DNA of 23,594 nucleotides from Acidobacteriota bacterium (GTDB lineage: Bacteria > Acidobacteriota > Blastocatellia > Pyrinomonadales > Pyrinomonadaceae): contig JAEWBM010000109.1 of the NCBI GenBank assembly GCA_023391155.1, positions 1-23,594 of the forward strand, in the 5' to 3' direction. The notes beneath the pieces are model-generated. The model ran no database searches, had not been told where the DNA came from, and was given only the letters and a program-made list of their open reading frames with translations. The position numbers and the translations under genes are program-made. Positions 14,519 to 21,702 of this stretch are shown piece by piece (position 1 is the first letter of the stretch; the number at the start of each line of letters is the position of its first letter).

Positions 14519-15565
14519 TTAGCTGCCGGCCATCAGTGAGTTGTCCCATCGGACGCGCTTGAGCAGCTCGATGTCCGAGAGCATTTTGCCCGTCCCAAGC
14601 ACAACTGAGGAAAGGGGGTCGTCTGCGATCACGACCGGCAGCCCGGTCTCGATCATCAGACGCTTATCGAGATTCTTCAAAAGCGCTCCGCCGCCCGTCA
14701 GAACGATCCCGCGTTCGACTATATCGGCTGAGAGTTCCGGGGGTGTACGCTCAAGAGCGACGCGAACGGCATTGATTATCGTGGATACCGCATCTGACAA
14801 CGCTTCACGCACCTCTTCGTCCGTCATCGTGATCGTCTTCGGGATACCCTCGATCAGGTTACGGCCGCGGACATCCATTGAGAGCGGTTCGTCAAGCGGG
14901 AAGGCCGACCCCAGCGCGATCTTGATCGCCTCAGCCGTCCGCTCACCGATCAGCAGGTTGTATTTGCGCTTGATGTATTGCGTGATCGCCTCATCCATCT
15001 CGTTACCCGCGACCCGCACCGCCCGCGAATAAACGATGCCCGACAGTGAGATCACCGCGATGTCGGTCGTACCGCCGCCGATATCGACGACCATGTTGCC
15101 GTGCGGTTCGGTGATGGGCAGTCCTGCACCTATCGCCGCCGCCATCGCTTCTTCGACGAGATACACTTCCGACGCCTTTGCTCGATAGGCCGAATCCTCG
15201 ACAGCACGGCGCTCGACCTGCGTGATCTCCGACGGGATGCCGATGACCACTCGCGGCCGCACCCACGATTTGCCGTTGTGCGCCTTGCGGATAAAATGCT
15301 GCAGCATCTTTTCCGTGACCTCGAAATTGGCAATAACGCCGTCTTTCATCGGACGGATGGCGACAATATTGCCCGGCGTTCGCCCGAGCATTTCCTTTGC
15401 ATCGCGGCCCACTGCCTCGACCTGATTCGTCACTTTATTGATCGCAACGATCGACGGCTCAGAGACCACTATGCCGCGCCCTTTCGCATAGACAAGCGTA
15501 TTCGCTGTCCCAAGATCTATTGCAAGATCGCTGGAAAATAAACTAAATAAAGATTTTAATGCCAT
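14519..15565 (-). CDS. mreB: Actin-like rod shape protein MreB
   Basis: 348 residues from ATG 15565. MreB forms membrane-bound antiparallel filaments that orient cell-wall synthesis. It has the amphipathic N-terminus MALKSLFSLFSS used for membrane binding, the phosphate-1 loop DLAIDLGTANTLVYAKGRG, the motif RPRVVIGIPSEITQVERRAV, the phosphate-2 loop VVDIGGGTTDIAV (about 157-169) and TGGGALLKNLDK in the adenosine site. A TTG seven codons upstream (15586) is in frame, but the ATG gives the normal family N-terminus. Neither has a clear ribosome-binding site at the usual distance, although GAGGCGGG lies before the TTG. It is the first gene of the six-gene operon. The roughly 260-base leader back to lon should hold the operon's promoter, which I could not place. 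Confidence 0.95.
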   Translation of the reverse strand: MALKSLFSLFSSDLAIDLGTANTLVYAKGRGIVVSEPSIVAINKVTNQVEAVGRDAKEMLGRTPGNIVAIRPMKDGVIANFEVTEKMLQHFIRKAHNGKSWVRPRVVIGIPSEITQVERRAVEDSAYRAKASEVYLVEEAMAAAIGAGLPITEPHGNMVVDIGGGTTDIAVISLSGIVYSRAVRVAGNEMDEAITQYIKRKYNLLIGERTAEAIKIALGSAFPLDEPLSMDVRGRNLIEGIPKTITMTDEEVREALSDAVSTIINAVRVALERTPPELSADIVERGIVLTGGGALLKNLDKRLMIETGLPVVIADDPLSSVVLGTGKMLSDIELLKRVRWDNSLMAGS

Positions 15566-15703
15566 TTGTGTCAGTCTCGCGGGCAAGCGGCCCGCCTCGA
15601 TTGGATTGTCTTATTGTGCCGGCGCCGCCCCAAAAACACCGAAAAGGTAAGATTCAAGATGTGCGCAAATCAACCACGCCTTAACCTAATAGCATACACG
15701 TTC

Positions 15704-15723
15704 CGGTGGCATCTTCGCCACCG
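15704..15723. other. Short inverted repeat upstream of mreB
   Basis: CGGTGGC (15704-15710) and GCCACCG (15717-15723) pair around a 6-base loop, about 140 bases upstream of the mreB start. No U-run follows on the mreB strand (CGGAACG). It may be an operator, part of the mreB leader RNA, or incidental. Confidence 0.4.
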
Positions 15724-15762
15724 AAATTCAAAGTTTTTCGGGAAAATTGGGGGAATTATTTT

Positions 15763-15795
15763 GATCGGGCCGCATGTTGAACTAGCGGCCCGATC
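15763..15795. terminator. Perfect 11-bp hairpin between lon and mreB
   Basis: GATCGGGCCGC (15763-15773) and GCGGCCCGATC (15785-15795) are perfectly complementary with an 11-base loop. It is 34 bases beyond the lon stop and about 200 upstream of mreB, both read on the minus strand. On that strand the stem is followed by AAAATAATT rather than a U-run, so it is not a classic intrinsic terminator; it may be a U-independent terminator or an mRNA 3'-end protecting structure for lon. Confidence 0.6.
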
Positions 15796-15829
15796 TCGTA
15801 GGCTTTTGGGGCGGATATCGCCTTGTGCG

Positions 15830-18313
15830 CTATTCGCCTTTCATCAACCTGTCCGACGGCCGCTCTCCTGTCTCTTGGGTATCCAGCGAAGGTAGCCGCA
15901 GTTCCTGTTCCGGTTGGCCGTCGGGGCCGGCGGTGGGGCGTCCGTCGGGTTCGAGAGCGGCGCGCAGCACATCGCTGACGCGGTGCGCCGGGATTATCTC
16001 GAGCTCCTTGCGAACGTCCTCCGGGATCTCAGAAACGTCGTGCTCGTTCTGTGCCGGCAAAATTATTCGGCGGATGCCCGCTCGGTGCGCCGCAAGCACC
16101 TTTTCCTTGATGCCGCCGACCGGAAATACCAATCCGCTTAGTGTGATCTCGCCGGTCATCGCCGTGTCATGCCGCACCTTACGGCCGGAATAAAGCGACG
16201 CCAGAGCCGACGCCATGGTCACACCCGCGCTCGGCCCATCCTTTGGAATGGCCCCCGCGGGCACATGGAGATGCACGCCGTTCTGCTTGATATGCTCCGG
16301 GTTGATGCCGAACTCGGTCGCATGTGACCACAGATAGCTCCGCGCCGCCTGCGCCGATTCCTTCATCACATCGCCCAGTTGCCCGGTCAGCGTCAGGCCG
16401 CTGCCGCCCGGCAGCGCCGTCGCCTCTATGAAAAGCACCTCGCCGCCCATTTCTGTCCATGCCATTCCGGTCGCCACACCCGCGGGCAGTTCGTCGCGGG
16501 CCTGCTCCGGATGGAACCGCGGCGGGCCCAGATATTCGGGCACGTCCGCTGCGTCGATCGTGTATTTCTCGGTCGAGCCCTGTGCCACTTTTAATGCGAT
16601 CTTACGCGCAAGGTTTCCGACCGCCCGCTCCAGTTGCCTCACGCCGGCTTCGCGCGTATATCGCGTTGACAAAAGGTTTATCGCCTCATCCGTGATCACA
16701 AGCTGGCCCTCTTCCAGCCCGTTCTCCTTAACCTGCCGCGGTATCAGATATTGCTTCGCAATGTTCAGCTTTTCGCGGTCGCTGTAACCGGCGATCGTGA
16801 TGATCTCCATCCGGTCGCGGAGCGGCATCGGGATCGGCCCCAGCGAATTTGCCGTCGCGATAAAGAATACGTTCGACAGGTCGAAAGGTAGGTCCAGATA
16901 ATTGTCCCGAAATGTGTGGTTCTGTGCCGGGTCCAATATCTCAAGCAGGGCCGCCGCCGGGTCTCCCCGATAATCGTTGCCGAGTTTGTCGATCTCATCC
17001 AGCATCATCAGCGGGTTATTCACCCCCACTCGCCTGAAAGCCTGGATGATCCGCCCCGGCATCGCACCGATGTATGTCCGCCTGTGCCCCCTCAGCTCTG
17101 CCTCATCACGCATTCCGCCAAGCGACATTCGTTCGAACTCGCGTCCCAATGCCCGTGCTATCGATCGCCCCAGGCTCGTCTTACCCACTCCCGGAGGGCC
17201 GACAAAAAGCAGTATCGGGCTCTTCGAATCCGGCCTAAGCTTAACGACCGCAAGCGATTCCAGGATGCGCTCCTTCACGTCTTCAAGCCCATAGTGGTCT
17301 TCGTCTAGGATCTTTCTTGCCTCGTTGAGGTCCAGCTTTTCTTCGCTCGATTTGTTCCACGGCAGCTCAAGCACGTATTCCAAATAAGTACGGATCACGT
17401 GAAAATCCGGAGCCGATTGCGGCAGCGCTTCCATCCGCTTAAGCTCACGCTCGGCCTCCTTTCTCACATTCTCGGGCAGGTCGGCCGTCTCCAGTCTTTC
17501 GCGAAGCTGCTCCGCCTCGGCCTTTTCGCCCGATTCGTCCTCGCCCAGCTCCTTCTGGATCGCCTTCATTTGCTGGCGGAGGATGTAATCGCGCTGAGAC
17601 TTGTCCATCTCGGTCTGCGCCTCGGTGGCGATCTTTGACCGGATCTGCATTATCTCAAGCTCTCTCGCGAGTGCGGCGTGTGTCATCGCGAGCAGGTCGT
17701 CAACGCTGCTCGCTTCGAGCATCTTCTGCTCGGTCTCGTTCCCGAGGTCCAGCACCGACGCCAGGAAATACGAGAGCTGCACGGGGTCCTGCTGCGTCAT
17801 CACCGCCATCCGTATCTCGGGCGGCACCTGCGGCAGCATTGCCAGGGCCTGCTGCACCATCGCGTGAATGTTACGCTTCAGAGCCTCGATCGATTCCTCA
17901 TCCTTTTGTTCCAGCGCGGGCAGCCGCTCGACCTTTGCCCTCAGATGCGGCTGGTCCTGCACCCATTCCTTAATGCGGATGCGCTCGAGGCCCTGCACGA
18001 TCAACTGCATAACGCCCTCGTTGCGCATCATCCGCTTGATGCTCACCACCGTTCCTATCTGGTAGAGGTCGTCGTATTTCGATTCGTCGCCCGAAACCCC
18101 TTCCGTCTTCGTCGTTATACAGCCGAGCAGCTTTTCTTCGGTCGTCAATGCCGATTCCACCGCACGCATTGAGCGCTCTCTGCCTACCGAAAGCGGCACG
18201 ACCGTGTCGGGAAACAGGGTCGTGTTCTGCAGCGGCAAGATCGCCACTTCCAGCTCTTTCGGAATTTCAACCTCGGTCTCGTTCAGTGGTGGTGTTTGGT
18301 TTTCGTCCGACAT
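15830..18313 (-). CDS. lon: ATP-dependent protease Lon
   Basis: 827 residues. The N-terminal substrate domain begins near residue 20 (LEVAILPLQNTTLFPDTVVPL), a helical linker spans about 200-310, and the AAA+ module has Walker A GPPGVGKT (372-379) and Walker B MLDEID (437-442). The protease domain has catalytic Ser695 (PKDGPSAGVTMASAL) and Lys738 (GGIKEKVLAA), 43 residues apart as in E. coli Lon. Lon degrades misfolded and regulatory proteins in the cytoplasm. A polar tail of about 45 residues (from EPDGRPTAGPDG) extends past the usual end. GGGAAG precedes the ATG at some distance. It is the last gene after CBS and hsp20, with a 32-base gap, so heat-stress co-expression is likely though no heat-shock promoter could be proven. 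Confidence 0.96.
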   Translation of the reverse strand: MSDENQTPPLNETEVEIPKELEVAILPLQNTTLFPDTVVPLSVGRERSMRAVESALTTEEKLLGCITTKTEGVSGDESKYDDLYQIGTVVSIKRMMRNEGVMQLIVQGLERIRIKEWVQDQPHLRAKVERLPALEQKDEESIEALKRNIHAMVQQALAMLPQVPPEIRMAVMTQQDPVQLSYFLASVLDLGNETEQKMLEASSVDDLLAMTHAALARELEIMQIRSKIATEAQTEMDKSQRDYILRQQMKAIQKELGEDESGEKAEAEQLRERLETADLPENVRKEAERELKRMEALPQSAPDFHVIRTYLEYVLELPWNKSSEEKLDLNEARKILDEDHYGLEDVKERILESLAVVKLRPDSKSPILLFVGPPGVGKTSLGRSIARALGREFERMSLGGMRDEAELRGHRRTYIGAMPGRIIQAFRRVGVNNPLMMLDEIDKLGNDYRGDPAAALLEILDPAQNHTFRDNYLDLPFDLSNVFFIATANSLGPIPMPLRDRMEIITIAGYSDREKLNIAKQYLIPRQVKENGLEEGQLVITDEAINLLSTRYTREAGVRQLERAVGNLARKIALKVAQGSTEKYTIDAADVPEYLGPPRFHPEQARDELPAGVATGMAWTEMGGEVLFIEATALPGGSGLTLTGQLGDVMKESAQAARSYLWSHATEFGINPEHIKQNGVHLHVPAGAIPKDGPSAGVTMASALASLYSGRKVRHDTAMTGEITLSGLVFPVGGIKEKVLAAHRAGIRRIILPAQNEHDVSEIPEDVRKELEIIPAHRVSDVLRAALEPDGRPTAGPDGQPEQELRLPSLDTQETGERPSDRLMKGE

Positions 18314-18345
18314 ATTTTTTTCGCTTCCCGCTTGTCGCTGCCTTC

Positions 18346-18708
18346 CTATGCTGCCTTCTTGAGTCTGATGATCAATAGCCCGTTCTCGAACATATGGTCG
18401 AGCTGTACGCCTTCGACCGAGCCCGGGAATTTAAGCGTCTTTTCGAAACGGCTGTAGGTGATCTCCATTTGGTGGTATGAGGCCCCCGCGGCGCACGACT
18501 TGTCTTTGCGGCATCCGGCGATATAGAGCACGTTGCCATGGATCTCGATCTCGACGTCTTCCGCGGCCACACCGGCCAATTCGACCTTGACGACCCAACC
18601 GTCTTCGGTCTGGTAAACATCCGCAGCGGGCAGCCAAAGCCGGCCGCTGGGCCGCGGGCTGCCCGACGAGCCCAGGAACTGAAAATGCCGATTAAATGCC
18701 TTTGCCAT
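18346..18708 (-). CDS. Hsp20/alpha-crystallin small heat-shock protein
   Basis: 120 residues. The alpha-crystallin domain covers about 26-118: LPAADVYQTEDGWVVKVELAGV at the start, DVEIEIHGNVLYIAG in the middle and the family block FENGLLIIRLKK (108-118) at the end. These proteins hold unfolding clients for refolding or degradation. Two features are odd. The chain stops right after the last strand, so the C-terminal I-x-I extension that builds large oligomers is missing. The loop after strand 6 carries Cys66 and Cys72 (GCRKDKSCAAG) in place of the usual short GER turn. CAGGAA lies 5 bases before the ATG. The gene is 12 bases after the CBS gene and 32 before lon. Confidence 0.92.
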   Translation of the reverse strand: MAKAFNRHFQFLGSSGSPRPSGRLWLPAADVYQTEDGWVVKVELAGVAAEDVEIEIHGNVLYIAGCRKDKSCAAGASYHQMEITYSRFEKTLKFPGSVEGVQLDHMFENGLLIIRLKKAA

Positions 18709-18720
18709 TAAAATTCCTGC

Positions 18721-19182
18721 CTATCGGCTGCCCCAAAAGGCACTGCCGCTTGATATCTCTTCCAGCGTTTCCGCGATCTCGCGGTCGTCCTCGGTCTGGA
18801 GCACGACGTCCGCCATTGCAATGATCCCCGCCAGCGAACCGTCCTCGTTGACAACCGGGATGCGCCTTACCTGGCGCTCGCCCATTATCCTGATCGCCTG
18901 AAAAACGGGGTCATCCGGGGCCACCGAGAAAAGTTCCGTCGTCATCGCTTCTTTCACCGGCGTCTCAGCCCCACGCCCCTCGGCAAGCGCACGAACGACG
19001 ATGTCGCGGTCCGTCACGATGCCCGCAAGCTTTCCGTTCTCAACGACCGGCAGCGATCCCACGTCCGTGTCGCGCATCAGGGCCGCAACCTCAGCAATGA
19101 GCATGTCGCCCGTTGCCGTGTTCACGTCGGCGGTCATAATGTCGCGGCAGCGCAAGGTTCCCCTGCCCGGAGCGTCGGTCAT
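18721..19182 (-). CDS. CBS-pair domain protein
   Basis: 153 residues from ATG 19182, which has AAAGGGG about 8 bases upstream. A TTG 16 codons further up is in frame but is poorer. Two CBS domains fill the protein: about 13-68 (IMTADVNTATGDMLIAEVAA, VGSLPVVENGKLAGIVTDRD) and about 77-130 (AMTTELFSVAPDDPVFQAI, VRRIPVVNEDGSLAGIIAMAD). The VTDRDIVVRA and G-I-A-MADV ends are typical adenosine-nucleotide or S-adenosylmethionine sensing sites. There is no fused effector domain, so it would act on a partner, or sense energy state, in the cytoplasm. It leads the cluster with hsp20 and lon, 12 bases away. The link to proteolysis is contextual only. Confidence 0.88.
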   Translation of the reverse strand: MTDAPGRGTLRCRDIMTADVNTATGDMLIAEVAALMRDTDVGSLPVVENGKLAGIVTDRDIVVRALAEGRGAETPVKEAMTTELFSVAPDDPVFQAIRIMGERQVRRIPVVNEDGSLAGIIAMADVVLQTEDDREIAETLEEISSGSAFWGSR

Positions 19183-19275
19183 CCTGATTCCCCTTTCCCT
19201 TATTTTGTTTGACTTGAACCTAGAAAGCAAGCCTCTTGTTTGCCGGCGTCTTCTGCCTTCCGGCCCTGCGTAAGA

Positions 19276-19281
19276 TACAAT
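19276..19281 (+). promoter_or_regulatory. Candidate -10 element for the Rieske gene
   Basis: TACAAT matches the sigma70 -10 consensus at five of six positions, 37 bases before the ATG at 19319. I find no good -35 at 16-18 bases upstream. A 5-bp GGGGC/GCCCC stem (19290-19294 with 19304-19308) would lie in the leader. Confidence 0.3.
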
Positions 19282-19318
19282 TTAACTTTGGGGCAGGCTC
19301 GCGGCCCCATCGGTTTTT

Positions 19319-19666
19319 ATGGGCAAACATCGCGAAAACAGGCGCAAACCCGTCCGCTCCGGCAAGGTCGTCACCGTCGGACGAGCTGAATCCGTCCCGC
19401 CCGGACGCGGCGCGACCGTTAAGTTGAAGGACGGTACCGAGGTGGCGCTTTTTAACATTGGCGGAGATTTTAAGGCTATCGAAAACCACTGCCCGCACAA
19501 AGGCTTTCCCCTCGCCGACTCCCGCGTTTACGGCGGCATCGTTGAATGCGATTGGCACGGCTGGCGGTTCGATATCGCATCCGGAAAATGCTTTACCGAG
19601 CCCGGCTGCGCGATCGAAACCTATGAGGTCAGAATTGAGGAAGGCTGGATCAAGATCGTCATCTGA
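19319..19666 (+). CDS. Rieske [2Fe-2S] ferredoxin-like protein
   Basis: 115 residues. The Rieske cluster motifs are C58-P-H60 (ENHCPHKGFPLAD) and C77-D-W-H80 (VECDWHGWRFD), giving two Cys and two His ligands to the iron-sulfur cluster. The layout and the following SGKCFTEPGCAIETYEVRIEEGWIKI resemble the small NirD-like or dioxygenase-ferredoxin type, not the membrane-anchored cytochrome bc1 type. It should carry electrons to an unidentified oxygenase or reductase; no such enzyme is beside it. There is no signal peptide; the N-terminus is basic (MGKHRENRRKPVR). Extra Cys91 and Cys97 near the C-terminus are not ligands in the family. It is a single gene between two minus-strand units. Confidence 0.92.
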   Translation: MGKHRENRRKPVRSGKVVTVGRAESVPPGRGATVKLKDGTEVALFNIGGDFKAIENHCPHKGFPLADSRVYGGIVECDWHGWRFDIASGKCFTEPGCAIETYEVRIEEGWIKIVI

Positions 19667-19779
19667 CGCCGGGGCAAATCTTTTGCGATATTTTGCAACG
19701 CTCCGGCGCCCCCCGTCATCGTATTAGCGGCTTCAGAAACTTGAACAGGATAGTTTAGGAAGCATTTGTTTGGACACTT

Positions 19780-19813
19780 GCCCCGACAGCGTAGCCCTCC
19801 TGGCTGTCGGGGC
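19780..19813. terminator. Strong hairpin terminator, Rieske/DinB convergence
   Basis: GCCCCGACAGC (19780-19790) pairs perfectly with GCTGTCGGGGC (19803-19813), 11 bp with a 12-base loop. On the plus strand TTTCC follows, a short U-run. It is 114 bases past the Rieske stop and 13 bases past the end of the convergent DinB-like gene, so it may serve both. Confidence 0.75.
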
Positions 19814-19825
19814 TTTCCAATGCCT

Positions 19826-20350
19826 CTATGCTCGCCCGAGCACCCTCTTCATTTGCTCCAAATGTCTTTTCTCGTGATACCCGATCAGAGCCAGCCACTC
19901 GAGTGCGGTCATGTCGCCTAGATAAGGGTGAGGAAATGTTGCCGCCGAAGGGTCGTTCTCGACAAATCGGTGCCGCTTTTCGTTCAATTTCGCACGGTTG
20001 GCGTCCATCTTCTCGAGCGACTCCGCGATCGCGATCGTTCCCGTCGGTTCGCCGGTCGGGGGCGTCTTGACCTTCACCGACTGAAAATCCGTCACGCTGT
20101 TCACAAACTTCTCGGAAAGCTCCGGCTCGGCACCCGCCTTACGCGCCGCTCCCCTTAGCAGCAGGCTGCAGATCTTGCCCATGCCCTCTTCGGTCAGTGA
20201 AAGGTGCTCAAGTATATGGGCCGCCGACCACGTCTCGCCCTCCGGCACGCGAAATTCATCCTCCGAAGCAATCGAACCCAAAAATGCCCTCAGCTCCTCG
20301 CGGACCGCGGCGTTGTTCTCGAATATCTGATCGATCGTTTGGCCTGCCAT
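19826..20350 (-). CDS. DinB/YfiT-like four-helix putative metal-dependent enzyme
   Basis: 174 residues forming a DinB-type helical bundle. The probable metal triad is His49 (AAHILEHLS), His159 and His163 (IGYHEKRHLEQMK). Superfamily members include bacillithiol S-transferases (YfiT/BstA), maleylpyruvate isomerase and the DNA-damage-inducible DinB, but most are uncharacterised. The BshB1-like gene at 733-1467 makes a bacillithiol-dependent transferase a reasonable idea, not a proven one. It is encoded 4 bases after the TolB-like lipoprotein gene, at the end of a three-gene run with the M61 peptidase. Confidence 0.86.
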   Translation of the reverse strand: MAGQTIDQIFENNAAVREELRAFLGSIASEDEFRVPEGETWSAAHILEHLSLTEEGMGKICSLLLRGAARKAGAEPELSEKFVNSVTDFQSVKVKTPPTGEPTGTIAIAESLEKMDANRAKLNEKRHRFVENDPSAATFPHPYLGDMTALEWLALIGYHEKRHLEQMKRVLGRA

Positions 20351-20354
20351 AAAG

Positions 20355-21692
20355 TTAGTTTGCCGGCTGTTGCGGCTGTCCCGCGGGAGGCTGGGGTGAA
20401 AAGATCAGCCGATGCCATCGCGGAAAGCTGCTGACGCTGTCCGCCTCGTTCTGCATCCGCCTGATAAATGCCGTCTGAAAATAAAGTATATCGGGGCTCG
20501 TCCATTCCAGCCCGACTATCGGATTAAAGGACACCAGCGTCGCCGGGTCCGGCAAGGTGGTCGGCTGCGGCGGCTGTGCATTGGCATCGGCCGCGTTATC
20601 GGCACCGAGTTGCTGCTGCTGACTCATATCGAACGCCTGCGACGAGAGCAGCAAAGCGTTTCGCAGCGGCACCGCCGCCTGCGTCGGCACGGCACCCACC
20701 GCGTCATACACTCGCACTTGAGTGTCATAGCCCGCCGCGACCTTTGCCGAATCCGGCGACCACACCGGCTGCACGGCGGTCATTCCATCGTCCAGCCGGC
20801 GCTCGCGCCCATTGCGTTCAACGATCCGCGGACGCCCCACCGGTATAAATATCTGCCCCTCTTCCTGTGCCCGCCGTTCCAGGTATTGCCACTCGCGCGC
20901 CGTCGCCGCCAGAGCCGCTAGCATCGTGCTGTCCGGCGACCATGCGTAATAAAAATAGATCAGCCCCTCGTTCTGGGTCAGCGGCCTTAACGCACCCCCG
21001 TCCGCATTGCAAAGATATATCTGCTCCGTCCGAAACGTCAGCACCCCGAGCGGCGCCGTCGGCGTCGGCTCGGCAAGCGGGTCCGGTTCCGCCGGTATCG
21101 CCATCGCGTTGGCCTCGGGGTCCGCTAAGTTCGCATCCGTATTCGCATTCGCATCCGCCGGCACTTCGGCTCCCGGCGTCGGCGTCGGTTCGGTGTCGAG
21201 CGTCCCGTCGGGGTTCTCGCCCTGTGCCCCGCGGATCATCGCCACAAAAGCAAGATGCGTCGAATCGGGCGACCACACGATCGTGTCCGGAAAATGCACC
21301 GCCATCGTGTCGGCCGTGATCTTCTGGATCATCCGCCCGTCCGAGCCGTACATATCCAGGCGAAACTCCGCGGGCAGGTCCGTCTCCTTATGATAGATCG
21401 CCAGCACACGGGCGCCGTCCGGCGAGGTCAGCGTCCGGTCCAGCAATTCGCCCGGCCTCTCGCCCTCAAAATGCGCCCGCACCGCCGGCTGCAGCTCCGC
21501 ATCGGCGGCTGCCGGAGCAACCTCCGGTTCGGGGACGTCCGGCTCATAACGATAGTTAAGCTGCACCGCCGGCACTTCCGACAGCGATGTCGGCATCACC
21601 GCACGCGTATTCGCCGGTTCTGCATTGCCGCAGCCCGCCGCGATCGCCGCACCCGCACAGATGATCGAACTTACGAACGCTCTTTTCAGCAT
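20355..21692 (-). CDS. TolB/PD40-like beta-propeller lipoprotein
   Basis: 445 residues from ATG 21692. The start was chosen because it begins a lipoprotein signal (MLKRAFVSSIICAGAAIAAGC) with lipidated Cys21; a longer frame of 22 more codons overlaps the M61 gene and lacks this. The body has repeated WSPDS blades (WSPDSTHLAF, WSPDSTMLAAL, WSPDSAKVAAG) and TSPDGARVLA, as in TolB-like/PD40 propellers, so it is likely a periplasmic or surface binding scaffold. Between blades there are acidic Asn/Ala/Pro stretches (about 178-215) and a Gln/Pro-rich region near 370-390; the C-terminus is Pro/Gln-rich. The blade count could not be settled, and with three clear motifs the propeller may be incomplete or diverged. 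The gene is 10 bases after the M61 gene. Confidence 0.82.
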   Translation of the reverse strand: MLKRAFVSSIICAGAAIAAGCGNAEPANTRAVMPTSLSEVPAVQLNYRYEPDVPEPEVAPAAADAELQPAVRAHFEGERPGELLDRTLTSPDGARVLAIYHKETDLPAEFRLDMYGSDGRMIQKITADTMAVHFPDTIVWSPDSTHLAFVAMIRGAQGENPDGTLDTEPTPTPGAEVPADANANTDANLADPEANAMAIPAEPDPLAEPTPTAPLGVLTFRTEQIYLCNADGGALRPLTQNEGLIYFYYAWSPDSTMLAALAATAREWQYLERRAQEEGQIFIPVGRPRIVERNGRERRLDDGMTAVQPVWSPDSAKVAAGYDTQVRVYDAVGAVPTQAAVPLRNALLLSSQAFDMSQQQQLGADNAADANAQPPQPTTLPDPATLVSFNPIVGLEWTSPDILYFQTAFIRRMQNEADSVSSFPRWHRLIFSPQPPAGQPQQPAN

Positions 21693-21702
21693 ATAACGCC
21701 GT

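Noticed and set aside
15566..15586. MreB start at the in-frame TTG 15586
   Set aside because: The ATG at 15565 gives the conserved amphipathic MreB N-terminus and the usual length; the TTG adds seven residues not typical of the family.
15566..15895. 109-codon plus-strand frame between mreB and lon
   Set aside because: It overlaps the ends of both genes antisense, has no recognisable domain and covers two inverted repeats; more likely spacer.
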